Of a stretch of DNA of 64,000 nucleotides, positions 35,070 to 47,600 are shown one piece after another. Numbering within the stretch: position 1 is the stretch's first letter; every line of letters begins with the position of its first letter. The notes below the pieces were generated by a model. It searched no databases and was not told where the DNA came from. It worked only from the letters and a program-made list of their open reading frames with translations. The DNA is from Phycisphaeraceae bacterium (GTDB lineage Bacteria > Planctomycetota > Phycisphaerae > Phycisphaerales > UBA1924), in NCBI GenBank assembly GCA_019636695.1, contig JAHBXD010000007.1, positions 62,001-126,000 of the forward strand. Reading direction: 5' to 3'. The position numbers and the translations under genes are program-made.

Positions 35070-36533
35070 ATGACCATGCGCTCATCATCAGTAGAAGGGT
35101 CGGAGGCAACCCCACTCACCCATCCCCATGTCCTTGCGGATAGGCGCACAGCATCGAACGCGAGTGTCCTGTTCGGTTCCTGCGGCGTGGTAGCCACGGC
35201 ATTTTTTCTAGGCGCCCATTGGCTCGGGACGCCGATTCTCGGCATCCCCCTGGGTGTCTGGGGAATTCCGCTGGTCTTCGCTGTCGTTCGATGGGGTGAG
35301 CACATCTCGATCGGCGGCAAGTGGGGGAGTCGGCTCTGCGCCATGCCTGTCAGCGTGATGGATCGAGTTCGTACGTTCTGCCGCGAAACTACAGGAAGTA
35401 TCCGCAAGAGTGTTGAGGAGATTCGTGCTGCGGCGACACCGAGGCCTTCATCCGCTGAGCAGGATCCAGTCCAACTCTCGCTCTTTGAAGATCCCGGTGA
35501 TTCCAAAAATTCGAACCGACGCAAGTTCGGTCGCAAAGGCTCGCAAATTCGTATCGGGGTCTCCACCTCGCCGTCGGTGACGACTCGGCTTGTTTCGGGC
35601 GAACGCCCCCTGGGCTTCGAGTGGATCGCACTTGAGCCGGGAGCGGGCACGCCGATCGTTGCCGAGCGAATGGAACTTGACGCCCTTGTTCACGATGCCG
35701 GGGAAGGTGAACTCGTCATCACAACCTTCGGTGCGGAGGACAGCGGAATCACCGATTGGTCTAAACCCTCCGAGGCCACCTACGCGGGTGTTTTCCCTTC
35801 TCGCCTTGATCCGAAGCGGTGCGTGCTCGGTGAATTGAAGGAAGATGATGCCCTTCAGATCGAGTTCTTTCGTGCGCTCGCCGAAGCCGCTGCGGCGTCT
35901 GCGCGGAGCACCGCGGATGCGCTGAGCGGTATCCGGCGGATCACAGGGGAGTTTGATATCCAGACACGGGCGATGCTTCACCTGCGCGACCTGGTTGTGC
36001 GGGCGGCACTCCGTCCGCATGCGCCAGGCAGTGCCATGACCGCTGCTCGGGTTCTCACTGGGTGGCTCAGCACATGGGATGGTCCGATCGACGCTGAAGA
36101 CCGGCTCGAAGGTTTCGAGGCAGCGGCTCGCCTTGCGCCTGATGACCCTGCGGTGCAGCTACGGCTGGCCGCAGCCAGGCTCGCCGCGCTTGAAGATGCT
36201 TCAGGTATCGAAGCGATCCGACGTGCGGATATGCTTGTACGCGGCATGAACATGCGCGATCTGCCGGACCCACTTCCGTTTGTGCAGTCTGAACTCGAGT
36301 GTGGGCTTGTCGGCGACACGATGATCGTCGGGCGAATCGCCTCGGGTTTATGTCTCGCTGCCGCGACCTCACCCGGCTCAGTGCTCGCGTATCTGGAAGA
36401 AGATGTCCTCGACGACATGCGGTACTCGCCGGTCTTGATCGGCCGCGACCCGGATCGCCTGCTGCTGATGAAGGTGTTGCGCGAACTCCAGCGGCTTCAC
36501 CGTGCTTCAGGAAGCGCGACCCAGGCCGCCTGA
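35070..36533 (+). CDS. Hypothetical membrane protein
   Basis: I do not recognise this family. From ATG 35070 it is 487 residues. Residues 30-80 contain two adjacent hydrophobic segments (VLFGSCGVVATAFFLGAHWL and ILGIPLGVWGIPLVFAVVRW). A charged cytoplasmic-type linker follows (QLSLFEDPGDSKNSNRRKFG), then a beta-rich part (GFEWIALEPGAGTPIVAERM) and an Ala/Leu/Arg-rich helical C-terminal half (FEAAARLAPDDPAVQLRLAAARLAALED) that could be TPR-like. The open frame extends to 34947 but has no family support. Codon use matches neighbours. Confidence 0.7.
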   Translation: MTMRSSSVEGSEATPLTHPHVLADRRTASNASVLFGSCGVVATAFFLGAHWLGTPILGIPLGVWGIPLVFAVVRWGEHISIGGKWGSRLCAMPVSVMDRVRTFCRETTGSIRKSVEEIRAAATPRPSSAEQDPVQLSLFEDPGDSKNSNRRKFGRKGSQIRIGVSTSPSVTTRLVSGERPLGFEWIALEPGAGTPIVAERMELDALVHDAGEGELVITTFGAEDSGITDWSKPSEATYAGVFPSRLDPKRCVLGELKEDDALQIEFFRALAEAAAASARSTADALSGIRRITGEFDIQTRAMLHLRDLVVRAALRPHAPGSAMTAARVLTGWLSTWDGPIDAEDRLEGFEAAARLAPDDPAVQLRLAAARLAALEDASGIEAIRRADMLVRGMNMRDLPDPLPFVQSELECGLVGDTMIVGRIASGLCLAAATSPGSVLAYLEEDVLDDMRYSPVLIGRDPDRLLLMKVLRELQRLHRASGSATQAA

Positions 36534-36539
36534 CGCTGT

Positions 36540-36833
36540 TCAGGCCTCGACATCGAGATGGCCCGGTGCTTCTGCTCTCGGTCGGCCGCCTTGGGTGTAC
36601 GACTGCGGGTGATCTCTCCGTGCTGTTTCGTCTTGTTGACCGGCCGGCGGACGTACGGCCTCGGCACCCTCGATCGCTTCGGGCGCGACGTTCACTTCGT
36701 CACCGTCCACGTCGCGTTCCGAGCGTTTGACTTCTCGTCGGCGCTCCTGCCGATCGAGTCCTTTGCGGGCGAGTTGATCAGCCCGCGCAACCCCGCTGGC
36801 CGCTTGGGCTGCCGCTGCTCCCAGTGCGCTCAT
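36540..36833 (-). CDS. Small highly charged hypothetical protein
   Basis: ATG 36833 gives 97 residues beginning MSALGAAAAQAASGVARADQ and continuing with alternating charge (ARKGLDRQERRREVKRSERD, GDEVNVAPEAIEGAEAV) and a polar tail (RRDHPQSYTQGGRPR). The composition is strongly biased toward Arg, Asp, Glu and Ala and is predicted to be helical then disordered. It looks more like a real small protein than an antisense frame, but there is no clear Shine-Dalgarno. Convergent with the upstream membrane protein gene. Confidence 0.5.
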   Translation of the reverse strand: MSALGAAAAQAASGVARADQLARKGLDRQERRREVKRSERDVDGDEVNVAPEAIEGAEAVRPPAGQQDETARRDHPQSYTQGGRPRAEAPGHLDVEA

Positions 36834-36865
36834 GGGTGATGCATCGGGTAAAGCAAGATGTCGGC

Positions 36866-36893
36866 TTGAATCGCGACTGGGGTGGAATACGTA
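36866..36893 (+). promoter_or_regulatory. Promoter candidate for prmC
   Basis: TTGAAT (36866-36871) and TACGTA (36888-36893) are separated by 16 bases, about 90 bases upstream of the prmC start. The -10 match is moderate. Confidence 0.35.
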
Positions 36894-36984
36894 TTCTCGG
36901 ACCCTATTCTCAGGAACTCGGTTCCGACGCTCTGCACGGCGCGCAGGCCGTTCCAATCCCGCGTCAAAGCGGTAGGATCCTGCA

Positions 36985-37902
36985 ATGCCGGCCGCTTCTG
37001 AGACGCACGTGTGGACAACCCGGCAACTGTTGAAGTGGATGGGGGATGCCTTCGCCAGGCGCGGCCTCGATCAGCCTCGCCTTCTTGCGGAAATGCTTCT
37101 TGCAATGGTGCTCGGCTGTGATCGCCTCAGGCTCTATCTTGATCCCGAGCGGCCGGCCAGCGCTGCGGAACGAGCACGGCTTCGAGAACTTGTTGCACGG
37201 GCTCTCGCCGATGAGCCTGTCCAATACCTCACTGGCGAAGCCTGGTTCTTCGGTCTTCCTTTTGCGGTCGATCGCCGAGTGTTGATCCCGAGGCCGAGCA
37301 CCGTCACATTGATAGAGCGCGTGCTCGCCCACGCTCGCGCTCAGCCCGGCATAGAGGATGACCTGCTTATCGCGGATATTTGCACAGGATCCGGGTGTAT
37401 CGCGGCGACACTGGCGAAGCACCTGCCTGCCGCTCGTGTGTTGGCGAGCGATATCTCCCGCGAAGCGTTGTCCGTCGCATCACAAAACATCCAACGGCAC
37501 GGTGTTGCAGACAGGATCGAATTGCTGGAGGGCGACTTGCTCGATCCGATTGCTGGGCATCCGGCTGTGGCGGAAGGTTCGACGACATCCGGAGTTCGGT
37601 ATCTGGTGGCAAATCCTCCCTACATCCCAGATGATGAATGGGGAGCTGTGGAACCAAACGTCAAGAACCATGAGCCTACGGTCGCGCTGCGTGGTGGCCC
37701 TGACGGCATGGCGTACGTCGGCCGAATTCTCCGTGAAGGGCCGAAGTGGATCAGGTCTGGAGGGCTGCTTGTGGTTGAGCTTGCCGCAGCCAGGGCTTCC
37801 CACGGGCTTCAGTTGGTTCAGGAACATCCACGTGTTGCAGCGGCAGAAATGGCAAGAGATCAGGACGGCCTCGACCGTATCCTGGTGGCGTCGATCCGCT
37901 GA
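36985..37902 (+). CDS. prmC: Release factor glutamine methyltransferase
   Basis: PrmC (HemK) methylates the GGQ glutamine of release factors. The 305 residues have an N-terminal helical domain (LKWMGDAFARRGLDQPRLLAEMLL, VQYLTGEAWFFGLPFAV, VLIPRPSTVTLIE where the family has IPRPET) and an SAM domain with DICTGSGCIAATLAKHLP, the VLASDISREALSVASQN acidic strand, and the catalytic NPPYIPDDEW. In the family pattern RPET the Glu-Thr is Ser-Thr here. TAGGA 8 bases before ATG serves as ribosome-binding site. Confidence 0.94.
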   Translation: MPAASETHVWTTRQLLKWMGDAFARRGLDQPRLLAEMLLAMVLGCDRLRLYLDPERPASAAERARLRELVARALADEPVQYLTGEAWFFGLPFAVDRRVLIPRPSTVTLIERVLAHARAQPGIEDDLLIADICTGSGCIAATLAKHLPAARVLASDISREALSVASQNIQRHGVADRIELLEGDLLDPIAGHPAVAEGSTTSGVRYLVANPPYIPDDEWGAVEPNVKNHEPTVALRGGPDGMAYVGRILREGPKWIRSGGLLVVELAAARASHGLQLVQEHPRVAAAEMARDQDGLDRILVASIR

Positions 37903-38672
37903 TACGCACTTACAGATGGTGTTTACGTAATTGACAGGTCATCCACAATCGCCCGAGATATGAGCCAGTGGTTTCCTTGGGTGTGCTCTCACTCGATGAA
38001 GGCATCGCGGAAACGTCGCCTGGTGCGGTTGAACCCTAAGGCGAGCCCAGCCCCTTATTTCGGGGTATCGCGGGCTTCACACACAAGGGAAACCCTTGGA
38101 TGACCGGTGTGAGTTCAGGAAGTTGGAACAGGCTTGACGCGCAGGGCGTCGAATCGGTTAGAATGCATCCGCTGCGGCGGTATGTGCGTACCGTTGCAGC
38201 AGCCGACGCGGAACCCCGCCGCGAAGGCACCTGGGATTGACGTATTGGGATGGCCCCCGCTTGCCATTCGCACGCAGTTCCGGGCGGAATTCCAGGGAAA
38301 GCCCTGGTCGATCACCTTTCGGCTCGGAGTCCGTGATTGTCTTGTCATCGCTGTGCTTGGCGTCAAGGCATCGACATCGAGTTGCGAGTTGAGCGAGAAG
38401 CAAACACGGGGTAGTTTGTGCCCGCGTCACGCCTTAGGGGTGGGTTTGGCGCGTGCAGGCCGGTCGGCAGGGCCGGTTGGGGCAGGGTGAACGCGGCGTG
38501 CATCGCCACGGGCAACCTGCGAGATGCGGCAACGTCAAGCGGCATGGCCGTTTGCGTGGCCGGGCGCTGACTTTCCCGGCCTTTCGGGGTCGGGCGGGGA
38601 GGCGTCGAGCGGTAGACATGCAGGACATTCGGCACGGCCGCGTGCCTCGTAGTGAAGCAGTCAGGAGTGATC
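37903..38672 (+). other. 770-base gene-free region, promoter and structured leader of the giant gene
   Basis: No convincing CDS. A promoter candidate is at 38134-38164. Downstream are GC hairpins: GGCCGGG (38558-38564) / CCCGGCC (38575-38581) followed by TTTCGGGG, and GGCACG-GCCG-CGTGCC (38631-38646) ending about 15 bases before the AGGAG of the giant gene. From the promoter this would give a 5' leader of about 500 bases. Left of 38100 there is an imperfect hairpin around 38045-38080 (AGCCC..CCCC/GGGG..GGGCT). I recognise no known riboswitch consensus. Confidence 0.5.
38134..38164 (+). promoter_or_regulatory. Promoter candidate for the giant gene
   Basis: TTGACG (38134-38139) and TAGAAT (38159-38164) with a 19-base spacer. 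The hexamers are good and the spacing is long. It lies about 510 bases upstream of the ATG. Confidence 0.45.
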
Positions 38673-41600
38673 ATGAAGCCTTCGCGTCGCTCGCATCGTC
38701 CGTACGCGCGTCCGGGTCGTCGGGACCGGGGCGTCGAGCGTGGTTCAGCAGCGGGCCGTCTGGCGTCGTTGGCCGGTGTGAGCCGGAGCACTCTGGTCGA
38801 GAGGCTTGAGCCTCGACAGTTGCTGTTCAGCCTGACGATCACGCCGGACGTGGTCAACCCGGCAACAGGGCTGGGGACGGTCGGGGCAATCTTCGGGTAC
38901 ACGATTCCCTATCTGGCGACCGAGCAACTCGTCCGCGATCCGGGTGATCCGAGCGCAACCACCGAGAACTTCGCCGATCGTCCGGCTGGGAACGTAGCGA
39001 GCAATTTCGAGTTCGACGATTCGTTCCTGCGTGTCCGGCACAACATTCTTCCCGCGAGCGATTTCCGGATCGTGGTTGATCTGGATCCGGACGGTCAGCC
39101 GATTCAGGGGAGTGAGCGGCTGCGGGTTCGGCTTGGTGACGTCGGCGAGTTCTTCAGTTTCGAGTTTGATACAGGCGACGTGGTCACCGTGGACGATCCC
39201 GATGCGCTTTTGTCGCAGGTGTCGCTGAATTTCAATCGTGCCGGCGGGCAGTTCGGGCTGAACTACAACAACGTTCGGGCCGTGCTGACGTTCCGCGGGC
39301 AAACCGTCGCGTCGATCACGGGGAACGCCCTGCGGAATCTCAACACCGCGCCGATCAACAGCGCCGATTGGCTTGCAGGCGTCGGTACGTTTGTCTTCAC
39401 GGCGCAGACGCCGCAGATTCCCGAGCGGTTTGACCGCATCCGCTTTGAGGCAATCGAAGGCTCGACGGAATTTTTCGACGTTGATGATGTGACAGGGGTG
39501 AAGCCTGAGCCGATCTTCGTGGACATCGTCACGAGCCGCATTTTCGGAGCGGAAATTCGACTGACCGGTCCTGTCGGCGCGCAGGTGCAGGTGTTTGATC
39601 TGTACGGCCGTCCGATGATCCCGACGCTGGCACTGGGGATTCCGCCGAACAGTTCGTTCGCGCTGGTCGATCCGGATGACAACGGTATCCCGAACTTCAA
39701 CGACGGCATCGGCCGCATTGTGCTGACGGGCGTCGATCAGCGGTCATCGCTGACCTTGGCCGGCGGCTCGATTGAAGAGAGCAATCAGGCGGCGTCGACG
39801 AACCCGTTGTCGTTGCCCGATGGCCGGTATACCCAAGGCGGGTTCCTGTATTCGCGTCCGACCGAAGTGATCGGCATATTCGATTTATTCGAGACCGCCG
39901 GTTTCGGGTATGCCTTTGACACCGACGGCGGGGCTGCCGGCCTGCCGCCCGGTCCCGGATCCGTGATCCTGGGTTCACCGTTCGTGCGGAACAACGCGAA
40001 CACCGCCACATACAACCCCGGCGGCCTGGCAACAGGCTTTACGCAGGCCATCGTCGGAGATCCGACGGCTTTCAACCGGCCGGATCAGGGCATTTTCATT
40101 CCGGATGGTTCGAGCATGGGCACGGTGCGCCTGCACGGCGTAATGCATGGTTCTAGCGATTTTACGGGTGCGCTGCGCACGCTCAATGTGGGGTACCTGG
40201 TCGGCTCGGTGACGGTCGCGGGCGACTTGGGTTCGCTGGTGGTTGCCTCAGACGCCGGGCAGTGGGTCGCCGACCCCGACTTCACCACAAACGACTTCAC
40301 ATTGCTGGAGATCGTCAAGACGCAGTCTGAACTGATCGTGGGTCGAACGGTCGGCGAAATCATGATCGGCGGACGATCGCTGCTTGAAGTGACGGTTTTC
40401 GGTGATCTTTCAAGTCCGGCTACACGGCCTCCGCTTGATGTCCTGCGATATCAGGAAAAGGAGTTCATCTACGCCGTTGATGAGAATGCGCAGTTCCGTG
40501 AGCAGCAGTATTACAACCTTTGGATTGAGTCGACGGGCACGGGAGCGAACCAGATCGCCGGTCGGGCGCTGTTGTTCGGCACCCAGATGATCCGTAACGA
40601 CAACATTCTCAATGCCGAGTGGGTCAATTCTCAAAGCACGAGCGTGATTATCTCGGGCGAAGTGGGGGGCGGCAATCCTGCGATTGATAGGGCTGAGGAT
40701 CCCTCCGACGTCTTTGCATTCGCGGCGACCCGTTCGCAGCCTGTCGAGGTGCAGACCAGCGGCACGGTCAGTGTTCGAATCGTCGACCAGGATGGTCGCA
40801 CGCTCGCCGCAACCGAAGCCGCACGCACGGTGCAGAACTCACAGGTGCTGCGTTTCACAGCGCCGATGGACGCGGTGTATTACCTGATCGTCAGTGAGTT
40901 CACGAGCGTGGACGGTGACTTCGACGGGTCGGTCGTCGGCTACGAGATCTCACTCAACGGCATCGCGCCGACCACTCTCGGCAGTTATCGCACAGGCGCC
41001 GGCACGGGCGGCCTGCTGGGCAGCACGGCCAACAGCATCCAGGTGCTCGGCGGCAGCATCGGCATGATTCGCGTGGGCACCGGGTTCATGACCGGCGGTG
41101 GTGAAGACTCGAACCCAACCGAGATCTTCAATACGTCGCAGGCGGTGCTCGACACCAATATGCGATTCGCGGCGGGTTCCATATCCACGCCCGGCCACTT
41201 GTACTCGATCGTGACTGGCGGCGACATCGAGGCTTCGCTGCAACGAGGCATCACCATCAACATCGGCGGCAATCTGGGGTATCTGACGACCGGACGGTCA
41301 GAGTTGATCGGGACCGGCCCGCTGCAGGGCGATGTCGGGTTCCTCACGATGCGGGTCGGCGGCAGCGTCGGCATGCTCGACATCAAAGGCGCGGTCGGGA
41401 TCGATCAGGATGCTGGTCCGAACTCGTTCTTCGCCCAGGGCCTTGACCTTGTGACAGGGTTGTCAGGCACCGGCGGTGACATCGGGATGATTCGCATCGG
41501 CTCGCACGTTGCCGGCGGCACGCTGAACGTGACCACGCCCGATGGGGCGGTGATCGGTGGTATTCTCATCAGTCAGGACAATGAAGGAACCGATGGGCAG

Positions 41601-44600
41601 CTTCGGGGTATCTACGGCGGGACGCCGCTGTTTACCTCGCGCATGATCTCTCGCGGCATCGGCGGAGACGTGCGATTCGTCAACTTCCCGCGCATCGACC
41701 TTCCGAACGGCGTCAACAGCCAGATCGATCTGTTCGAAGGCACCACGGTCGAAATCACCGACGACTCTGGCGGTCGGGTGCGCATTACTGTTTCGGGCGT
41801 GCCTTCGGGCGCCCCGGTCGGGTTCATTCGCTTCCTGCCGATCAACGGGTCAGAGGGCGTGGCGATCTCGACGATTGCCGCGAACCTTGCCGGCGGTCGC
41901 TCGCTCAACATCGTGAGCGTGGGTGTGACGGGTCAGGCTGGCCCGATCGCCATCGGCAGCATCGACATCACCAACTCGACGCCTCTTTCGAATATCAATA
42001 TCTCAGGGCCGCTTGAGGTGGATATCTGGCGTATCCGCGACTCCGGCGGCGGATTGAACATCATCTCGAATACGACCCCGAACGGCGACATCGTGGCGAT
42101 CGATGTCAGCAGTCTCAACACGTTGACGATTCAGACCGGCGACCTCGGGCGCACGCAGGTGCCCACGTTCGGCCCGCGGTTGATCGGCCCGGTGCTCGGG
42201 CTCGAGGCGGGCTTGAACAACGAAGTCGGCGGTGTGCTCGGCATTTCGGCAGGCGCCATGGACCAGAACTGGAACGGCCAGCTCTATCGTCCTGCGAATG
42301 AAGCCACCGACGATCCAGGCACAGCCTATCTCGACGACATCGGTGGGCCGTTTGATGACCGGCTTGACGGTCTGGTCGTGCGTAACGGCAACGTGCTGGA
42401 CATCAGCGTCGGCGGTTCCATCGGCGATGTGATTCTGCAGGGGCCAGGCTCGATCCTGCAATCGCTGAGGGCCAATGCCGACAATGTGACCCCGCTCGGA
42501 CGTTTCGACGGCATCGTGGGCGTTATTTACGCCCCGATCATTGCATTCGTCGATGTCGGCAACGGTCTGGCGGCACGCGACCAGTCGCCCATCGCCACGA
42601 CGGGCATCTTCGCCGAGGATGAAATCCGCAACGTCATCGGCCGCAACGGCGCGAACATCCGGAGTGTGATCGCCTCGGCCAACACCGTTCCCGGACAGCT
42701 CAACGAATTCGGCGGGATTGACTCGGTCAACCTTACCGGCGGCGGCGATTTCATCGATGCCCACATCACCGTCGCACAGCTCGATGCCTTCTGGACCAGT
42801 TTCTATTACGACGATGCGCCGATTGTCGCCGGCGATATCAACAGCGTGACGGGCACCAACGCCGACTTCTTCCGTTCGACGATTCTGGCGACCAACATCA
42901 ATACGTTCCGGTTGACCGGCGGGTTCTTCGATGCATCGTTCTACAATGCCATCCGGCGGGCAGGGGTGATCGAGGCCGCGGGATACCGCAATTCGACGCG
43001 CACAGGCACAAATCTCGAGTTCCGCGAGAACTCGATCTACATCGGTGAAAATCTCAACCGCATTCAAACGCTCGGCAATCAGGGCGAGATGAGTGATCTG
43101 CTCGTCGACATCGTCGGTACGGTCACCGGCAGCATCTCCGCGCATAACTTCACGCGCGTCGACTTCCAGGTCAATAACGAAATTCGCGTTCTGACGGCTA
43201 CCGGGTCGTTCCGCGGAAGCAACATCACCACCGGTCAACTGACGGCGATGACCGTCGGCCAGACGATCGCGGCTTCGTCATTCAATGTCGCCGGACCGAT
43301 CATCAGCGTGACTGCCGGCACGAGCATCATCAATACCGATTTCGCTTCGACGGGACCGAACGGGCGGATCGACCTGATCCGCGCGGCTCAGCTCATCAGC
43401 GGCTCGGTGCGCTCGAGTGGTCCGGTCGCCACGATCACCACGACCGTCGGCGACATCGACCTTGATATTCGCACGACCACGAGCCGGGGCACTGTCAGCC
43501 TTCTGAGTGCCGCACGAGACCTCAAGCTTCGTACCGATATCTCGGCGGGTGTTCGCGCCATGGTCGCGGGTCGGCACATCGGCGACCGTGACACCGGCGG
43601 TATCGTGCTGATTCGCGGCGACCTGACGGCGATCAGCGTTCCCAATGGTCAGCTGTATTCCGAAATTCGCGTGGGCGGCACGGTCGGCGTGAACATCGTC
43701 ACCCCGGGCGGCGGGGGCAGTTCAGGAGGCGCTGGATCGAGCGTACAGCCCGGAGTCGTGATCGGCCGCGCCACGCATCTTGCCAACAACAACACCCTCG
43801 GCCGCGGTTCTATCGTCGCGTTTGATCGGATCGGTCCCGTGACGGTGAACGGCGATTTCGCAGGGAGCGTGATTTCCTACTCCAACGGCATCGCAAGCGT
43901 CACGATCAACGACGGCTCTCTGCTGCCGAATTCCACGATCGCGGCGTACGACGGCACGTTGACGAGTCTGGTGATCAATCGTGGGCACCTGCTGGGTGAC
44001 GTCCACGCCGACTACGACATCACCACTCTCCGCGTCGCGGGGAGTGCTGACGGAGTTTTCGGCCATGTCGGCATCAACCCGGCGCTCTCGCCGCTGACGG
44101 CGGTCGATGGGTTCCGGGCGCAGTTGCCGTTGGGCGTCGGCGTATCGGCAGGCATCGACGGACCGAGAATCAGCGCGGGTCGCAACCTCGTCAGTTTCGT
44201 GGTGACCAACGGCTCGGTGTTTGAGGCCGGCGTCTCGGCCGGGCGTCAGATTTCGGCGATCACGATCGGGGGCAGTGTTGCCAATGACGGTCTGACAACG
44301 GGCAAGGGAAGCTTCTTCGTCGCCGGTGACCGCATCGTCAATATCTCGATCGCGGGTCATGTCGCCGGTGCGCTCTTCGGCGCTGGGTTCTTCGATCTCG
44401 GTGACGACAATCGGCCTGGCGGGGTCAACGCGGGTGGTGTCTTCAACGCGGACACCATTCGCCCGGGGATCGTTGACTTGATCTCCATCGGCGGCAACGC
44501 CTCGGATGTTGATGTCGTTGCGGGGAAGCTCGCCGGGAATGACGGCATCTGGAACACCAATGACGACCGCCTCGCCATCGGGTTCTCGACGATTTCGAAT

Positions 44601-47600
44601 GTCACCGTCGGGGGCACGGCGACGAATGTCGTGGTCGGCGCCGACACATTGGCGCCAGCGGTGCTGAATAATCCCAAGCTTGTCGTTCGTCCCGGGGGCA
44701 TCGTAGAGAGTTTTGCAGGCGATCCCACGATCGTCACCGGCACGCCGGAAGGCGTGCTCGTCCCGGGAACGCTTACTGTTTCGCATTCCGGTGCGAATAT
44801 CACATTCACGCTCGCCGGGCCTGGGCAAGCGTTCTGGAACGCCGCCGCGGGCCGTCTGACCCTTGCCGACACCACGTTGTTGAGCACACTGACTGTGACC
44901 AGCAGCACCGGTGTGGCGACGAACCTTGACATTGTATCGACCAATAACTCTTCGATCGGCACACTCAACATGACGGCCGATCTCGCCGGTGATTCAGACA
45001 TCATCATTGATGATGCCGGCGGCTCGATCGTCTTCCGCAATGTCACTGGCACGGGCACCATCCGGTTCGGCGGCAATGTCACCTCGATGTCGTTCCAGTC
45101 GTTGACGGGCGGCTTTGTTCATGCCCGTGATATCGGCACCGTGGCCATCGCCGGGAATTTCGGTGCGACCAACCCCGCCATCAGGGGCGAGGCCGCCGTG
45201 AATATGCGCAACGGCGGTACATTCACCGTCGGCGGCGCGATGCGTGCCTTGTTGAACGTTGAACGCGACCTGACCAGCGCGCGCGTCACCGGGGCCGTGG
45301 ATAATGCCCTGATCCGCGTGGGGTCGAGACTCGGCATCGCGCAGCCTGCGGGATCAACCGGAGGCACGGGCGCCCTCGTTGTAGGTTCCTTCCGCCAAAG
45401 CCGTGTTTCGGTCGGCGACGAGCTGGGGAATGTCGTCGTGCAGGGTGAAATGTTCCGGACGGCCATCCTCATCGGCGGCGATCTCGGCGCCGATGGCGAC
45501 ATCGGCGGCACGGGGCTTTCGGCCGACCGCGTGTCGAGCGGCTTTGCATCGAATTTCACGATCAACGGCAACTTCTTCGAGTCCGACATTGTCGCCGGCG
45601 CGCTACGCGGCGTCGATGCCTTCTTCGGCACCAGTGACGATCGGATCGCCGATGGCCGCTCACGGATCGGCAACATCGTCATCACGGGCACGGGCGTCGG
45701 TTCGAACCGCTTCACCGAGGCCTACCGAATCTTCTCTACAGGAACGTTGGGCAACGTGACGATCGGCGGCCAGCAAGGACAGGATATCGGCAACTTCCGC
45801 ATTGTTCGCGCGACCACCGTGCCTGCGCCGATCTCCGTGACGGATCTTCGCGTCACCGAATCCAGCCGGATCTACACGGCTCGTATCTTCTTCAACCAGG
45901 CGATCGACGCCAGCACACTTCCTGCAGCGCTCACCGTCCGCGAGGTTCGCGGCAGTTCCGGCGATGTCGAGATCTTCCTCGTTCGGGATCTGGATTACAC
46001 CCTGACCTACGACGCAACCAGCAATTCAGCCGCCATCACGTTCAATCGCGATATCACCAATCGAAGCTTGCCTCAGTTGCCGGGCGTGCCTGGCCCGGGC
46101 ATCTATCGTTTCGTGCTTGATGCCGATGTGCTTCGCGCGCAGCTCAGTGGTGCGCGTCTCGACGGCAATGGCGACGGGTTCGCCGATCCGGGCGACTATT
46201 TCTCGCAGGACAACATTGTCGGCGATGCCGGTGACAAACTGGCCTCTGGTTCCATCAACGTGGTTAACAACTTCGGCAATGTCGTCCACCGGGTCGATTT
46301 TTACCAGCCGATCGACCTCGACATCGTTATGGACAACAACTATGCCCCCAACCGCCTCCCCGACGTCAACAAGCCCTTCACCGTCCGAGGCGTCATCGGC
46401 GACCACCCGGACAACAACGTCAACTTCTTCCGTTTCGCCGGCGACATGGACGTCTACAAGATCACGCTTCAGGCAGGCCAGATCCTTCGCCTTGGGCCGC
46501 TCTCCGGCAGCGCCATCAACACCCAGGTCACGCTCATCACGCCTTCGGGTACGGGCGTCGGGTTCTTCGCCAACACCCCCGAGATTGTCACGCTCCCGGT
46601 CAACGTGCTGACCCCGACACAGCTCAACTCTGAACAGGTCTATCTGGTTCGCGTCACGGGCACCTACTTCATCGCCGTCGGGAACACGGTCGAATCTATC
46701 GCCCAGGCGAACATCCCGAGCGTCACGACCACCCCCGGCACCATCGGCGACTATGCGTTCACTGTCGAAGTCTTTGACGACGGCAACAGCGGATTCGCCG
46801 ACTCCACCGATGCCGGAAACGGCGAGCGGTTGATTGATGCCCCGTTGCCCAGCGCGTTCCCTGCCAACAGCAATGTGCTGAATATCGGCAACTACACCTT
46901 CACCCTCAACGTCGGACCAGACGGCATTCGCAATACCGCCGACGACATCGTCACCGGCGGCAACGGCGCCGGCGTCACCTCTGTTCGTGCCAACGGCGTG
47001 GTCACGACGACTGTCGAATCGGCCATCGGTCCCAAGGGGCACTCGGGTGTGCCCGGCGCCGTCTTCGCCGATGTCGATATCTTCCATCTCAACAACGGCA
47101 ATCCGATCGCGCCCGGCACGATGATGCAGATCACCGTCAAGCTCACCGATGTGGGTGGCGACCTCGGCAGCCGCGGCAGCAACCTCGGCTCCGACAGCCT
47201 CTTCAGCTTCCAGGACTTCACCGGCGGCGTCCAGTTCGCCCTCTTCGACACGACCTTTGCCACCGCGGTTGATGATGCCGTTCTGGTTTTCGCGCCGACC
47301 GATTTTGCACCCAATGGCGGTCGTCCCGGCATCATCGCCGATGATGGGCAGACCGCATACGGATACGACGCCAACGGCGATTTCTTCATTCGCTTCCCGG
47401 CCCCGGGCCGCATCGGCACGGTCGGGCAGGTCTCCGCCTCGTATGCCGTCTATATCCAGGGCGTCTTCAACACGGATTACGCGATCGAAATTATCACCGG
47501 CGGCATGGGTGCGGTCACGCAGGCTCCGCAGAACATCTTCATCGAAACCCGCGGCGGCCAGATCAACTGGCTCGAGGCCGGGGGGCAAACCACGGATCTC

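Noticed and set aside
38500..38570. Possible c-di-GMP-I (GEMM) riboswitch before the giant gene
   Set aside because: GGGCAA, a GAGA loop and ACG occur in the right order, but GGGCAAACC and ACGCAAAGCC are not preserved and the P2 stem pairs poorly. I list the leader as a finding without naming a class.
46026..47588. Long open frame (520 codons) on the minus strand inside the giant gene
   Set aside because: It is antisense to a clearly coding frame. Its composition (Asp/Val/Ala/Gly) mirrors that gene's codons and it has no recognisable domain. Similar antisense frames at 42003-43238 and 43722-44828 were rejected for the same reason.
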